A stretch of DNA of 64,000 nt. Source: Rhynchopus euleeides. Taxonomy: Eukaryota > Euglenozoa > Diplonemea > Diplonemida > Diplonemidae. The notes beneath the pieces are model-generated. The model was not told the DNA's origin and did not search any database. It was given only the letters and a program-made list of their open reading frames with translations. Positions 35,151-46,158 of the stretch are shown piece after piece. The first letter of the stretch is position 1; each line of letters begins with the position of its first letter. Location: the NCBI GenBank assembly GCA_963210315.1, contig OY723255.1:1922001-1986000 (forward strand), given 5' to 3'. Position numbers and translations under genes: made by a program.

Positions 35151-37106
35151 TTTTGCCCGAGCGACGGCGCCTGAAGGCGGAAGGGTGGCCTGTCACACAC
35201 AGCCTGCCAGATCCAGCTCGAGCACGGTGACGCGACGTGAGCTTTCCGAGGGCGACAGTTTTCGTGTACCAATGCAACGCCCCCGGACACGCCCCCGAGA
35301 AGCCGGCACGTCTGTCGTGCCCAGCTTATCTGCGCGAATGCCGGCTACGCGCACCCCGGCGTCAAGCGGATGCCCGCACACGCCCCAAGCGGGGCATACT
35401 CCGTCGAAGCATAGTCTCCCTGCCGGGGGACACACATTCAAGCCTGCATTATTCACAGGGGTCAGGGGGAGTTCCGGGCGTCTGTGGCCCGGTGTTGAGA
35501 CGTACGACCTCACAGTTCCATGCAGGGAAGGGGAGCTGCTGACTGGACACCTGCGAGGTGCCGTGGGACATACACAGAGATCAGGTATCCAACACAGCCG
35601 AGACGCTCTCCCAAGCTGCACTGCTCGGGGAGCAAAAGAAGCAGCGACTGAGAGACGCGTCCGCATCGCCTGTGTCAGCGGTGCCGCCGCTGAGGGGGTC
35701 CACCGAAACCGCAGCCATGGCAGCGGGCCGAGATCATTCCACAAGGTTGGGGGGCAGTCAGCCAGTCTTCCCGAGTACCCAGCAGCCTACTCGACAAGCC
35801 CGAACAGCGACTGCAGCGTGCGACAAGCTCCGGTCCGCGGGGACTCACCTCTCTCATTAAGAAGGCGACTCCGAGAATCCTTCTGGCATGCCCACACCTC
35901 CAGGGCCTCGAATTTCCTCACGCACCGGGAAATACGCCCTCCACACTGAGTCCGGGCGTTACCACTGAATCGACGCCACGTGGGGCCACAGGGCCTCCGT
36001 TTGATGCGCTGTCTACGAGGCGGGCGATGGGGCAGGTACAGTGGGGATCAGCCCAGTGGGAAGGGGGCCGCAGGAACGTGTTGTCCACCGCTCGAGCGGA
36101 GTTCAGGAGACGACAGTGCGCGCGATCGCCCTCTTTCACCCAGAAGGGCCGGCACCTCTCACACCTACCCCTGGGCACTCCATGCAGCGTCTCCAGTGCG
36201 CCATGAAGAGGCGCGCTGGGCTTCACCCCGCAACTCGCTCGCAGCCAGCGAAGACCGGAGAGGACACAGAGAGCCACAGAGCGATCGAGATCACGCCGGA
36301 AAGCACCGGGTGTTGGCCGGGCTCCCGAAGGGCGAGAGTTTAAGACGGCCGGACAGTAGACTGCTGCGGAGGAGCTGGGAGGCGAGTTTCAGACTGTGAT
36401 TTCTCGATCCGCCGAGCCCTGTCCCCAGGCGAGAGCTGCCGGGTCATGGTGGCTGAATATGCACGAGCGTCGCGGTGGTGGTGCTGGGAGCGCACCAGAG
36501 GACTGTCACGCTGAGGGGCTGGGCATGGCCACTGACTACCTGGATACGGCCGTCTCAGTGCATCGCCCGGGGTGCAAAACGACATCGAGGATGTCAGGAA
36601 GAAGGGTCATGTGGGCACACACCAATATGTCGGAGACGTGAAGAAGCCTCGAGGGGAAGGGTTCCCCAGGGGATGGAGGATCCCGAAGAGGTACAGGGGG
36701 AGGATTCAAATACCCGGAGTGGGAAACGCACCAGACGTCGGGGGTCAGCCAAGAGCGGGTGGTTGCAGCACAGGCGGGGCTGTGTGCAACCTTTGCTCCC
36801 TTAGTTTCGCCGGGTTGAGACGCATCAACTCTCTCGCCGGGTGCGGCAACTGGAGAGACAGGCATGTTGTCGATAGGGCACACCAAGAATCACGAGGCTG
36901 GCCACACGACGGCGGCACACGGCCGAGGCAGGCGGATCCCCTCAGCGAGTGAGGTTCGATCGTTTTCCGTACAAGGTGCTCGTGACAACGTAGAAAGCGG
37001 TACATTACCATCGGAGGGATGCATACGATGGGCGACGGAGCCTGATCACTTCAATAGTAGACCGTTCGCGCGGCGTCCCTAAGTCCTTGGGTCCTAAGGG
37101 TCCTGG
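35151..37106. other. GC-rich region, probable part of a complex element
   Basis: No frame is convincing; the longest, 272 codons at 35131-35949, has no domain-like pattern. The right end is GCGTCCCTAAG followed by AAGGGTCCTGGG and abuts GTGGAAGCG at 37107, the same terminus as the insertion that ends at 23236. I infer that 32826-37106 is a relative of that insertion, with its own satellites in the 5' half. No left-hand direct repeat was found. Confidence 0.5.
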
Positions 37107-37126
37107 GTGGAAGCGTCCAATGCAAC
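37107..37126 (+). repeat. dispersed GTGGAAGCG motif, junction copy
   Basis: GTGGAAGCGTCCAATGCAAC directly follows the GGGTCCTGGG terminus of the GC-rich region. Confidence 0.7.
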
Positions 37127-37177
37127 ACTCACAGCATAGAGGCCAAGTGTTTCTCGTAGTATTTTTGCAAACCCCTG

Positions 37178-37855
37178 CAGGCCGTTCGCTATCGTCCACA
37201 GATCCCGTGTGGGGTGGACGAAGTTTTATTTGGGATTTTGGGATTTTGAGATTTTTTTTAACCACAGGGAGGCGCCCCTCGGGGGCGCTTCGCGCCCCCT
37301 CGGGAGGTACACATTGGCTACCTTTCCTTGAGAGGGCAGATCGCTGCACTTCTGGCAAGGCTGTTAGTACCTCCGGAGGCACTAATAACCTTGCTTATGA
37401 GCGAAACGCCCGTGGATTGGCAGGGACCGCTGTGCCACACAGTTCGGCTGGGCAAGGGGGGTCTGGGGGGCGGAGCCCCCAGCCGCCGGAGGCCACGGTC
37501 GTGAACATCTGTTCATTGCGGATGGACAGATTCATGTAACTTGAAAGGACTTGGGCACCAGACATACGCCACAGGGGGGTCTGGGCGGAGCAATGCATCG
37601 TACTTTGGGGAAGGTCGTTGTGGTCTCCTTCTAACACTTCCTTCCTCGTGCATTCCCCATCCCCTGAGCCTCGTGATCCCGTGGGCTCTTTCACCACCCA
37701 CCACCCCTTCGGTGGGTGGGGGCCGAGCCCAGAATTTTTTTATCCCAACTTCGTCCCCTTGGGCGAAGTTGTTGGGCGAAGTTGGGACGAAGTAAATCTG
37801 AAGATTTATTTTTTTAGCGAAGTTGGGCCCAACTTCGCCCCGAGCGAACGGCCTG
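37178..37855. mobile_element. hAT-type non-autonomous element, copy 1
   Basis: 678 bases with terminal inverted repeats CAGGCCGTTCGCT and AGCGAACGGCCTG, flanked on both sides by the 8-base duplication AACCCCTG (37170-37177 and 37856-37863). A CAG-initial terminus with an 8-bp duplication is the hAT signature (established). The interior has a GC palindrome (37265-37310) and AACTTCGCCC-type subterminal repeats but no transposase. A second copy lies in opposite orientation at 50858. Confidence 0.93.
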
Positions 37856-37863
37856 AACCCCTG

Positions 37864-38551
37864 CCGCCTGCTGGTAGTGGTAACTACGGAGGATTTTATT
37901 ACACACCCGCCCAATACAGCCGACTTTTGCCCACACAGCACACCGGCACAGCATAGGCCCAACATCACACTCGGCCCCTCGGGACACAACCTGCTTATCA
38001 AGCGGAGGTATTTCAGCTTTGTGGTTCCACCCCCACTCCCCCCAACATATCGCCCCGCGGGTTAGAGAGAGAAACAGGTTCGCTGCCAGTTTCTCCTTTC
38101 CTGTGTTGATATGCGGGTGGGAGGTTGTGTGGGCCTCAGCGGTGCGACCAGTCGGTTGGCCAGGCCAGGGGTGGGGGGGGTTGTGGCCCGGCTAGTGGAT
38201 CAGACTAGTCGGACGCCTTGGACTGGCGAATTGTTTCTTCCAGTTGTGTGTGCTCCACAAACAGGGAACATCGTAGAAAGTGTCCCTGCGCTTTGATCTG
38301 CACCTTTGATTTCATTTTATTTGTTGTGTTGTACGCTTCCACACTCGCACTCCGAATGATGGTTGTCGTGAGTGAGGGGGGGCGCAAAGGGCATGATCAG
38401 AGTTCATACGCAGCGTGAACCTTTCCACCCCACATTGAAGTGTGCGGGAAAACAAAAAAAATATCAACCAGACCATTCAACAAAGGAAACCCGCCCCCCC
38501 CCCCACCTCACACCGCAAGAGGGTGTTGGGAGACTTGTCTTGCCTTCATTT
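37864..38551. other. intergenic, no gene seen
   Basis: Mixed sequence with a C run near 38495. No supported feature before the 141-bp direct repeat. Confidence 0.55.
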
Positions 38552-38692
38552 TTTTTAAGCACACTCGTGTGAGCGGAAAGCGCCCCACCACAGCTGCAAC
38601 CAAACGTGCTCTATACACTAACCCCACCCTTCATCAGGCTCAGGGTGTGATCAGTTCAGGGTTTTGTGTGTAGAAGCGTCAACGCAACAAAC
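38552..38692 (+). repeat. 141-bp direct repeat, left copy
   Basis: Identical over all 141 bases to 40135-40275. It begins TTTTTAAGCACACTCGTGTG (box 1, a small hairpin followed by AGCGGAAAG) and ends with GTAGAAGCGTCAACGCAACA (box 2). Confidence 0.95.
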
Positions 38693-38702
38693 TATCAAGC
38701 AG

Positions 38703-39124
38703 GCGAGAGAATCAAGAGGGGGGCAAGAGTGACAGAAGCGGACAGAGTACGCCGAGCTGCGTGGTTGTTCTGAAGAGAGAGGGACAGTAACTACGCCGTG
38801 CGTAACTACGGGCTGAGGGAGTACGCCGAGCTGCGCGTATTTTGAGGTCAGAGAGGGACAGTAACTACGCCGAGCTGCGTGTATCTTACAGAGAGGGGCA
38901 GTAACAACGCCGTGCTGCGTGTAACAAACAGAGAGGGACAGTAACTACGCCGAGCTGCGTGTATCTTACAGAGAGGGACAGTAACAACGCCGTGCTGCGT
39001 GTAACAAACAGAGAGGGACAGTAACTACGCCGAGCTGCGTGTATCTTACAGAGAGGGACAGTAACAACGCCGTGCTGCGTGTAACAAACAGAGAGGGACA
39101 GTAACTACGCCGAGCTGCGTAACA
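38703..39124 (+). repeat. 80-bp (2 x 40) tandem array before zinc-finger gene
   Basis: GAGAGGGACAGTAACTACGC alternates with GAGAGGGACAGTAACAACGC, each followed by a GAGCTGCGTGTA or GTGCTGCGTGTA word. The exact repeat distance is 80 bases. The array ends seven bases before the ATG at 39131, so it occupies the leader or promoter position. Confidence 0.92.
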
Positions 39125-39130
39125 GAGAAG

Positions 39131-40141
39131 ATGGCCACTCTGGATTGGGACACCCTGAAGGTTCCCGACCCCGCCCACCCCGACAACGAGCCAGCAGAGC
39201 GTCGCCCCGAGTGCATATTCGAAACCTGCAATACAACGCACACAGCCAGGACCGCATTCAGCTGCCACGACTGCGGTGGGACCACGGTCAGGACGTGCAT
39301 GAGAGAGCACATCCCGGCGCACATCGTCCCCGAATGGCTCGAGGGCGCAGGGGACAGGGGCTGGGTGTGCCCCGAGTGCGCATGGGTCCGGCAGGCGGTC
39401 GACGAGGAGACCGCGGCGGACCTGGCAGCAGGGGCGGGCGAGCTAGGCGAGGACGGGGAGTACAGCGAGGCGGACAGCCAGAGTGGCACGGGCCTCCAGC
39501 ACAGGGACGCACACCACCCCGCCGACTCGAACACCGATCTCCGCGTGGCGAACTCGCTGGAGTACCTGCTGAAGTTGACAGGCCGGCTGGAGAAGGAGCA
39601 GAAGGAGCTGAAGAAGATCGTGGAGACGCAGGCGAAGCAGATCGCCACTCTGCAGAAGGCGCTGCAGCGGACGGAGGCCGAGCTGCCCGCTGACTTCTCC
39701 GCCCACATCGTGTCGACCTGGGGATCGTCGATCGCCACTGCCCCCGGACGCAGGTTGGTGAAAGCTGAGGTATCCCGGGTTTTCCGACAGGCGGAGCTCA
39801 GCGATGCCCCGAGTTCACCGGACTGGCAACACCAGCTCATCCAGGCCTTCGACTCTCTGTTTCAGACAATGGGGCTGATCCGCGACGACGACGATCCGGA
39901 CCGGTTTATCGAGGCCCTTCACAAGACAATCGTCGCTATGAACTCACACTTTCTCCTGAAGGGGCGAGCGGGCGCCCGCCTCTACCTGGCAAAGGCGAAG
40001 ATTATGGACCCAGCGAAGTACGATGCGGTGGCACACGGGCGCCTACTCCGGGAGGGGCGGGCCACGCAGGACGACACGCAGGAGAGGCGGGCCGCGTTTC
40101 AGGAGCGGTTCCTGCAGGAGCGTAACACGCAGGATTTTTAA
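39131..40141 (+). CDS. zinc-finger/coiled-coil protein between direct repeats
   Basis: 336 residues, single exon, family not recognised. Residues 28-82 hold a cross-brace-like set of metal ligands (C-x4-C, C-x2-C, C-x3-H-x2-H, C-x2-C; motif ends VCPEC), as in PHD- or ZZ-type fingers. An acidic linker follows (about 95-130), then a strong heptad coiled coil (about 143-185, KLTGRLEKEQKELKKIVE) and a helical C-terminal half ending QERFLQERNTQDF. The TAA stop lies inside the right-hand 141-bp direct repeat. A finger plus coiled coil framed by identical direct repeats suggests a Gag-like product of a non-autonomous element, or a captured gene on a recombining cassette. There is no reverse transcriptase, protease or integrase, and the repeats lack TG...CA ends. 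Start: first ATG in frame, just after the 80-bp array. Confidence 0.7.
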   Translation: MATLDWDTLKVPDPAHPDNEPAERRPECIFETCNTTHTARTAFSCHDCGGTTVRTCMREHIPAHIVPEWLEGAGDRGWVCPECAWVRQAVDEETAADLAAGAGELGEDGEYSEADSQSGTGLQHRDAHHPADSNTDLRVANSLEYLLKLTGRLEKEQKELKKIVETQAKQIATLQKALQRTEAELPADFSAHIVSTWGSSIATAPGRRLVKAEVSRVFRQAELSDAPSSPDWQHQLIQAFDSLFQTMGLIRDDDDPDRFIEALHKTIVAMNSHFLLKGRAGARLYLAKAKIMDPAKYDAVAHGRLLREGRATQDDTQERRAAFQERFLQERNTQDF

Positions 40142-40275
40142 GCACACTCGTGTGAGCGGAAAGCGCCCCACCACAGCTGCAACCAAACGTGCTCTATACA
40201 CTAACCCCACCCTTCATCAGGCTCAGGGTGTGATCAGTTCAGGGTTTTGTGTGTAGAAGCGTCAACGCAACAAAC
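40135..40275 (+). repeat. 141-bp direct repeat, right copy
   Basis: Identical to 38552-38692. It supplies the stop codon of the zinc-finger/coiled-coil gene and carries a GTAGAAGCG motif at 40253. Confidence 0.95.
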
Positions 40276-41363
40276 AAAAGGAAATTCATCAGAGCGGTTG
40301 TAGCTGTGAAGTGATAGGGCGCTTTCCGACAATCACACACACACACACACCACCACCGCCCCCTCCCCCTCCCCCCCGATCCAACCCTCAGCCCCCGCCT
40401 TCCCATTTCGTCGCGTCCTCCGAGGCGGCAAATGAATCATATGTGCGTCGACATTTTTCTTCTTCTTCTTTCTATGGAGCTCCTCGCTCCGTATCACTGT
40501 GTGTGTCAAACCGTGACACTTTCCAGTGTGGGGGTCTCCGCTCTGTGCCACACTGTGTGTCAATCTGAGTCGCTTCGCAGCAAGTGCTGTGAGCGCGGCT
40601 CACTTTTTCTCACCTTGCTGCGTTGGACGAGCGGACCTGCATCGTACAGGAAGTCCACGAAAGACTAACACACGAGAACTGATACGCTTTCTGCACTTCT
40701 GAGCGTTGGCCAGCAATGCTAGATTAGCGGGCCCGCATCGTACAGAAGTCCACGAATGACCGCTGCGTGGGGTGCCCCCCCGCTACCAGGTGTGACTGAG
40801 TGAGAACAAGTGAGCAGCAGCCCCACTTCCCCTCACTGCCTGACGAGCTGTGAGGGCCCCCATGAGAACTGATACTTCTGATCGAAGGCCATGCCTTTAT
40901 CTCTTTCCGGATGCACAAACAAACACATTGCATATGCCGGATTCCTTTTGTTTTTTCTGGTGTACTTCTGTTGAGGTGTTAGGGCGTAGGAGGGGTGGGG
41001 TGCGTGTGGGTGTGTGGGTGTTGTCCATTATTGTCCGTTTCTCTCTCTTCCGCCGGGAGGGGGTCTTCCGTCAGGACCACCCTTCCATATTTCGTTCGTA
41101 TTTTCTTCTGGCTTTATTATTCGGCACAAACAACATCACAGACAACCGCGGCCCTCCCCCTTCCCCGTTTATTCTGATCTTGGTGGAAGCGGTCAACAAA
41201 ACAACACGGTTTCTCCTCCCTTCATGTTTCCCTGTAGCGAGTGAGTGAAGCAAACGGAAAGGATGGTATTTTGATCTGGGCCTTTCCACAACCTCTTATT
41301 TTTCCTGGCTTTTGGCGCACAAAACAGCAGCCCTGTCTTTTCTTTTGGAGTTGTGCGTGTGGG

Positions 41364-41426
41364 GTGTTCTCGCGATCGACGAATGCCCGCTGGTTCTTCT
41401 CTCCCCTACTGATTTGCAGGCGCTTT
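41364..41426 (+). repeat. 65-bp dispersed repeat ending in a splice-acceptor-like sequence
   Basis: GGTGTTCTCGCGATCGACGA, then CTTCTCTCCCCTACTGATTTGCAG. It recurs at 42263-42327 with about 85 percent similarity. The end has a branch-point-like CTGAT followed by TTTGCAG. Confidence 0.7.
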
Positions 41427-42262
41427 GTTTCCACGCCTTTCGGAAGTGCGGAGGGGGGGTTGGGGGACGAGGGCGGGGGGTTACATGCGTTTCTTCTCGG
41501 CACACGAGCAATCTTGTGCAGAATGGGAAGTGGCCCGACCGCACAGCCCCAAGCACACGTGGTCTCCCCTCCTCCCCCCCCCCCCCCCCCCCAGCTTAAA
41601 CCAAACGGGGGCAGTGAGGCTTGCAGCCCTCAAGGGCTGTGGCTGCACGCCTCCAGCAAGGATCCATCCGAGGTTCAGACCGACCAGGATGCGATGTCAG
41701 TTCGTGAACCCAAACTACAGAACACATATTTTTTACTTTTGGCATGTCACTGTGTGTTGTTTTTGAGTGTGGACCGCGTCATTGCAACACACACGACAAA
41801 GCCCGTTTTCCACAAAAATACAGCTGGGAGTCGTGCAGGATCATTCGTGAAGAAATGCGAAAGGTAAATGAGAAAGTGTCTTTCGTTGCTCGCACGAACA
41901 AGAACGATCGTGTTGTGCATGTTACAGTGCTAAGAGCCCGAAGGAGCAAAAGTAGAACCTGCTGCGCTAGCCCCACCATGCAGCCTCAGTACGACAGGAC
42001 GCGCGCAAAAAAACACCAACGCTGCCACGAGTCTTTTTAGGCGGAAACGCTAGCTGTACTGCAACACCCCCCCCACCCGCCCAATCCTCGATCCAGAAGA
42101 AGACAGGCCCAGGCTCAAGCTTACTTGTGATTGCCGAACCGAACCCCCACCCTATCTTCAACCCGCTGGCCTCAGGGACAGGTGGCAGTGCCCCTCCCCA
42201 TGCCTGCCCCACCCCACCCACCCACCCTCGCGCTATTCGTCGTGTTGTGCCGTCCCTGCTTT

Positions 42263-42327
42263 GGTGCTCTCGCGATCGACGAAAACCCGCAGCTTCTTCT
42301 CACCCCTTACTGATTTGCAGACGCAAA
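42263..42327 (+). repeat. 65-bp dispersed repeat, second copy
   Basis: GGTGCTCTCGCGATCGACGA to CTTACTGATTTGCAG. The acceptor-like end is conserved between the copies. Confidence 0.7.
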
Positions 42328-42658
42328 GGTTCCCCAGGGAGTGAGGATGTCGGGTTTATTGCTCTGTATGCAGCGCAGAAGGTGGGTGCAGCGGTATTCG
42401 GTTGTGGGGGGGGTCTTCGCCGATCGTTATGCTTCGTTATTCTTCGTCAGTTTTCACCTAGTTTCCTTAGGAAATGCACCAAAATGCACTGGCGATCACC
42501 CCGTAGCGAAGACCCCCTGTGTGTGCTCAACAAAAGGGGTCCGGAACTGTACCCCACAGTTGCTGGACAAGGGGTGTCGACATTAGAGGAGGGGGGAGGT
42601 GGGGAGTGGAAGGGGGGGGGGGGGGGAACGGACCGTGCCGGGTATGCTTCTGATTCGG

Positions 42659-42700
42659 GTGGAAGCGTCAACACATCATCCATAAGAAGGAAACACGGTT
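42659..42700 (+). repeat. GTGGAAGCG motif with GGTTGCTACGC tail
   Basis: The motif is followed by AAGAAGGAAACACGGTTGCT and ACGCTTTT, the same tail seen after the motifs at 47628 and 53370, upstream of the two DUF4116 genes. Here no gene follows. Confidence 0.75.
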
Positions 42701-43409
42701 GCTACGCTTTTGATTTGTGTGTGTGGGGGGTGGGTGTCCAGATCTTTGTGTGCGTGTATTCCGTGCGATCGAAGTGAATATGTGAAAATACACGGCATTT
42801 TATTTCTCGCGCTCCCTCTCTCACCCTCCCTCCCTCTCCAGTGATTCTGAGAGCGTGCCATGCCTGTGGCGTTACTGCTTCCCCGAACTCTCCAGCCGAT
42901 GCAAGCACCAGCCGGAGCAAAAACGGCACATCGCCATGCCCCCTCTTCTCTTTTTTTTGTAATTTTTATCCGTCTTATGATTTCTATGCTTGTTCCGAGC
43001 GACGCAGCGCGTCGAAAGTCGCGAGGGAACGTGGAATGTGGAAATTATTCGACAGAGATTGTGGGGCTGACCGCCCCCTCCCACCCGTGCCACTTCACAA
43101 GGCCTCAACACGTGTTTGAGATCCGGGGTTTATGCGCTCGGCTGGGGGTAAAATTACCTTTGTCTCTCACAACGGAAAGAGAAGAGTTCCAAGAACACAA
43201 GAGCTGCGGTCGGAGCGGCCCCTGTTCCACTCGGGTGGGAGGTGGGATCGGGATGACATGTCCAATCATTTCGACCAGTGATCCGCGAGCTGTGCCGAAT
43301 ATAATATTCACGGCGACTGTTTCCATAGCCAATAGCGCCCCCGCCCCCCCCTCCCGCCACGACCACCCCCTCCCATCCCCTGCCATCCCATCTTTTTCTT
43401 TTTCGAAGA

Positions 43410-43608
43410 CATTGCAAGATGTTATAGGAAATTTTTCAGGATCGGTTTTGAGGAGGCGTTCCGTGCTCTACACTCATCACACCACCACACCTTCATCAGC
43501 CAGGAGACTTGTGTATTTCGTCACCAAGAGTTTTTTCGTTGAGGCTTCACACCAAGTCAGACGTCCTTCGCCGTCTTTTCTTGCAAAAGCCCAAGGTTGG
43601 GTGTGTGT
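43410..43608 (+). repeat. 199-bp repeat, copy 1 (interrupted at 3' end)
   Basis: Nearly identical to 46159-46357. Its GT-rich 3' end is the insertion point of the 2.13-kb element at 43609. Confidence 0.93.
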
Positions 43609-45738
43609 CAGAGGCTTAGCTTGGGGGGGGAAACTCGGTCAGCTGACCGAGTTTCAGCCAAACCCGGAAAAAAACTCGGTCAGCCAGGGGATAAGATAGG
43701 TCTGGTTTTCCGGTTTTCAAAACCAGGGTTTCCCGGTTCCCGGTTTTCTGGAAAAAAAAAAGGTCGGTCTCATTTTTGGCGGTTTTTTTTGTGATTTTGG
43801 GACAGTAAAACAGTCAGAAAAAACGCCATAAAAAAATAGAAAGTGACCCCATCGTGATCCGCACAGAGCTCAAATAGTCCAAAGAAGGCAGAGAAGCGGA
43901 GAAGAAAAATGGACCTAGCGGGTGGCCCGGTGGGTGGTGATGCCCTCGTCATGCAGGTCTCTTCTGTTTTGAAGGTGCACACATGGTGGACTCCAGCCAC
44001 CATGTCTAAGAGGGAGTCTAAGACTGCAGTCTGGAGGGCTGAGACGAGAACTCAAACGACTTTCAAGCAGTCTTGAAGGTCGCCAAGCCTATTGGGGGCA
44101 ACTAACAGATGAGATTTGTTTGTTGCCTGTCGTCACAGCTAGGTGCCCATCTCTTCGATAACGGAATGTGTGCAGAGATCTCGTGGACCCTTTGGCCATT
44201 CTGTCGTGCACCCACTCCACCCACAACGCACACCTGTCACGAGTGGTCGCTCCCCCGTCCTCCTCCACCCTGAAGGTTGAACCCTCAAGGACCAGTGATC
44301 TCCTGCTGGCCGGGCTGCGATACAGCGAAGCCTTCCTACTTACAAGCGAATCCAGACTGTAGGGAACAGATGTTCACTACCGTGGCCTCCGGCGGCTGGG
44401 GGGCTCCGCCCCCCAGACCCCCCTGTGTAAAAGCATTGCACCAGACCGGTTTTTTGGGCGAGAGTCCAAACTTTCAAAGCAGCTGCTGCGCCTGCCCCAC
44501 CAAGCAGCCTCAGTACGACAGGACGCGCGCAGGCACCGGGCCCTCTCAGATTCTGGGAGGGTTTGCGCGGGTCGCGCGCGCCGAAGGCGCGCGCGAAAAA
44601 TTTTCAAAACCAGAAAAACCGGAAAACGGCGCCAGAAAAAAAGTCTATCTTATACCCTGGGTCAGCCCAAAAAAAAAAAAAAGGTAAAAATTTCCGCGAA
44701 AAAATCGGATTTTTTATGGGGTGCAGCAGCACAGGAGGTGAAGCACGCGTGCGAGCGGAACGCGAACACCCCATTCTCCTTCTGTCCCGGATTCGTCGCT
44801 AGCCCGCGAATAACGTCAGCAGTCTCGAATTCCGTCTCCCGGCAACATGGTGGGCACGCAGGTGCAGGAGGCTCTGGGCCACATCGCTGACCATTGCCTG
44901 GCACCTCTCCCGGGGATCACTGGCGCGTACCCTTGCCCGGACTTCAATGCCCCAGCAGCACACCCACTGAAGTGGGCACAGGCGCACAAGACTGCCCTTC
45001 TGCAGGAGCCCGGGTGTCTGTTCCGAGTTTCGGAGGTTGGGCTTGCAGGAGGTTATTCGGCGGTTTACCTCGGGAAACCTCGCTCTCACGTGCAAGCTAC
45101 TCCAGCTTGCATCTAATCAGGAATGCTTTGACCTCGCACGCCCTGCTCTGCCATGAACAAGCGCCCAGAAGTGACCCTTGATGAGATAGGGTCCCATCTC
45201 TGCAGCTGCGTATTCGCTGCAATCTTCACCTCCCGTGACTGTCCGCATCTACAGGAGAAATGTTGCATCGACAACGGCAGTGCTGGGCACTGCTTCTGTT
45301 GAATGCTTGTTTCCAAGCCCCGCTTTGTCTCCACCAGGCTTCGCCAACTGAGCAGCAAAAGCCTTGCAAATGTACTCTTTGCGGGAGTGGAATGTCGCGA
45401 AGATTCACAGGGTATCTCCGTAGCCACTCTTGCGAGGTAGAAAAGTTCACGGGATCACCAAGAAGGCTCTTTGTCGGCTCACTTCAGGACTATTTGCGCT
45501 GCCGGGACTGCACCCGCCACTGGCGGGGAACTGCCAATGCAGCACCTACAAAGGCAACAAAGCAAACTCAGGTTGCAGACCTGGTTGCTGAGCTGGTGTT
45601 CTAGAAGGGGGGGACCCGGGAAGGCAGCAACGTCGAATTCTGGGTGAACGGGGTGGTGGGGGGCAACTCAACTGTGTGTACTGTGACCGAGTCTGACCGA
45701 GTTTCGGCCCCAACCCCAAAATCCAAGCTAAGCCCCTG
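43609..45738. mobile_element. 2.13-kb hAT-type element with CAG-initial termini
   Basis: It begins CAGAGGCTTAGCTTGG and ends with the near mirror CCAAGCTAAGCCCCTG. It is flanked by GTGTGTGT on both sides (43601-43608 and 45739-45746). The duplication is ambiguous because the target is a GT tract, but the uninterrupted copy of the target at 46159-46357 supports the boundary. Subterminal repeats are rich in CTCGGTCAG and GGTTTTC words. Frames at 44847-45116 and 45260-45604 are short. The second has Cys pairs (KCTLCGSG, RCRDCTRHW) that could be a decayed zinc finger. No transposase core is seen. Confidence 0.8.
45260..45604 (+). pseudogene. possible zinc-finger fragment inside hAT-type element
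   Basis: A 114-codon frame with CKCTLCGSG, an RSHSC segment and LRCRDCTRHW, spaced like a small zinc-binding fold. An adjacent Cys-rich frame begins near 45154. The two could be broken parts of one ORF carried by the element. No family is assigned. Confidence 0.25.
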
Positions 45739-45871
45739 GTGTGTGTGTTCAAAAAAAAAATCGGCACCCCCCAGGGCCGGTCTATATATCGTGCGGAAGT
45801 GGGCCTTTCCGTGGTGTCCCCCCTTCACTACACACACCCCTCACCCCGTCCTTCAAAACTATAGACAGCGC

Positions 45872-46158
45872 GCAGAGATCGCAAGTTTCGACGCCGCTGA
45901 TACCGCCCAAGAGATCTTTGAATCCGAGAGGCAACAGAAGGACAACTAGCTTCAACGACAACGCTGCTCCCGCCCGTGAGATCGTTGAATCCGAGAGGCA
46001 ACAAGGGTCAGCAAGCTTCAACTACCCCGCTGAGCCCGCCCGAGAGGTCTTATGTACCCGAGAGGCATCACAGGCCAGCAGGCTTCAACGACAACCGCTG
46101 ATCCCGCCCGAGAGGTCTTTGGATCCGAGAGGCAACAAGGGACAGCAGGCTTCAACTT
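45872..46158. repeat. 67-bp minisatellite, about four copies
   Basis: GAGAGGCAACAAGGGACAGC starts at 45925, 45993, 46060 and 46127. Each copy continues with GGCTTCAAC and CCCGCCCGAGAGGTC. It ends exactly where the second 199-bp repeat begins. Confidence 0.9.

Larger units (their letters stand above)
40276..43409. other. intergenic, fragments of repeats
   Basis: No gene. Contents include a (CA)n tract near 40330-40350, a local duplication of CATCGTACAG-AAGTCCACGAA (40638 and 40738), a GTGGAAGCGGTCAACAAAAC motif at 41183, a GTGGAAGCGTCAACACATCA motif at 42659, and C or G runs near 41575 and 42612. A fragment at 41959-42007 is shared with the hAT-type element at 44482-44531. Confidence 0.6.

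Noticed and set aside
35131..35949. 272-codon frame in the GC-rich region
   Set aside because: No hydrophobic core pattern or domain motif, and several overlapping alternative frames of similar length.
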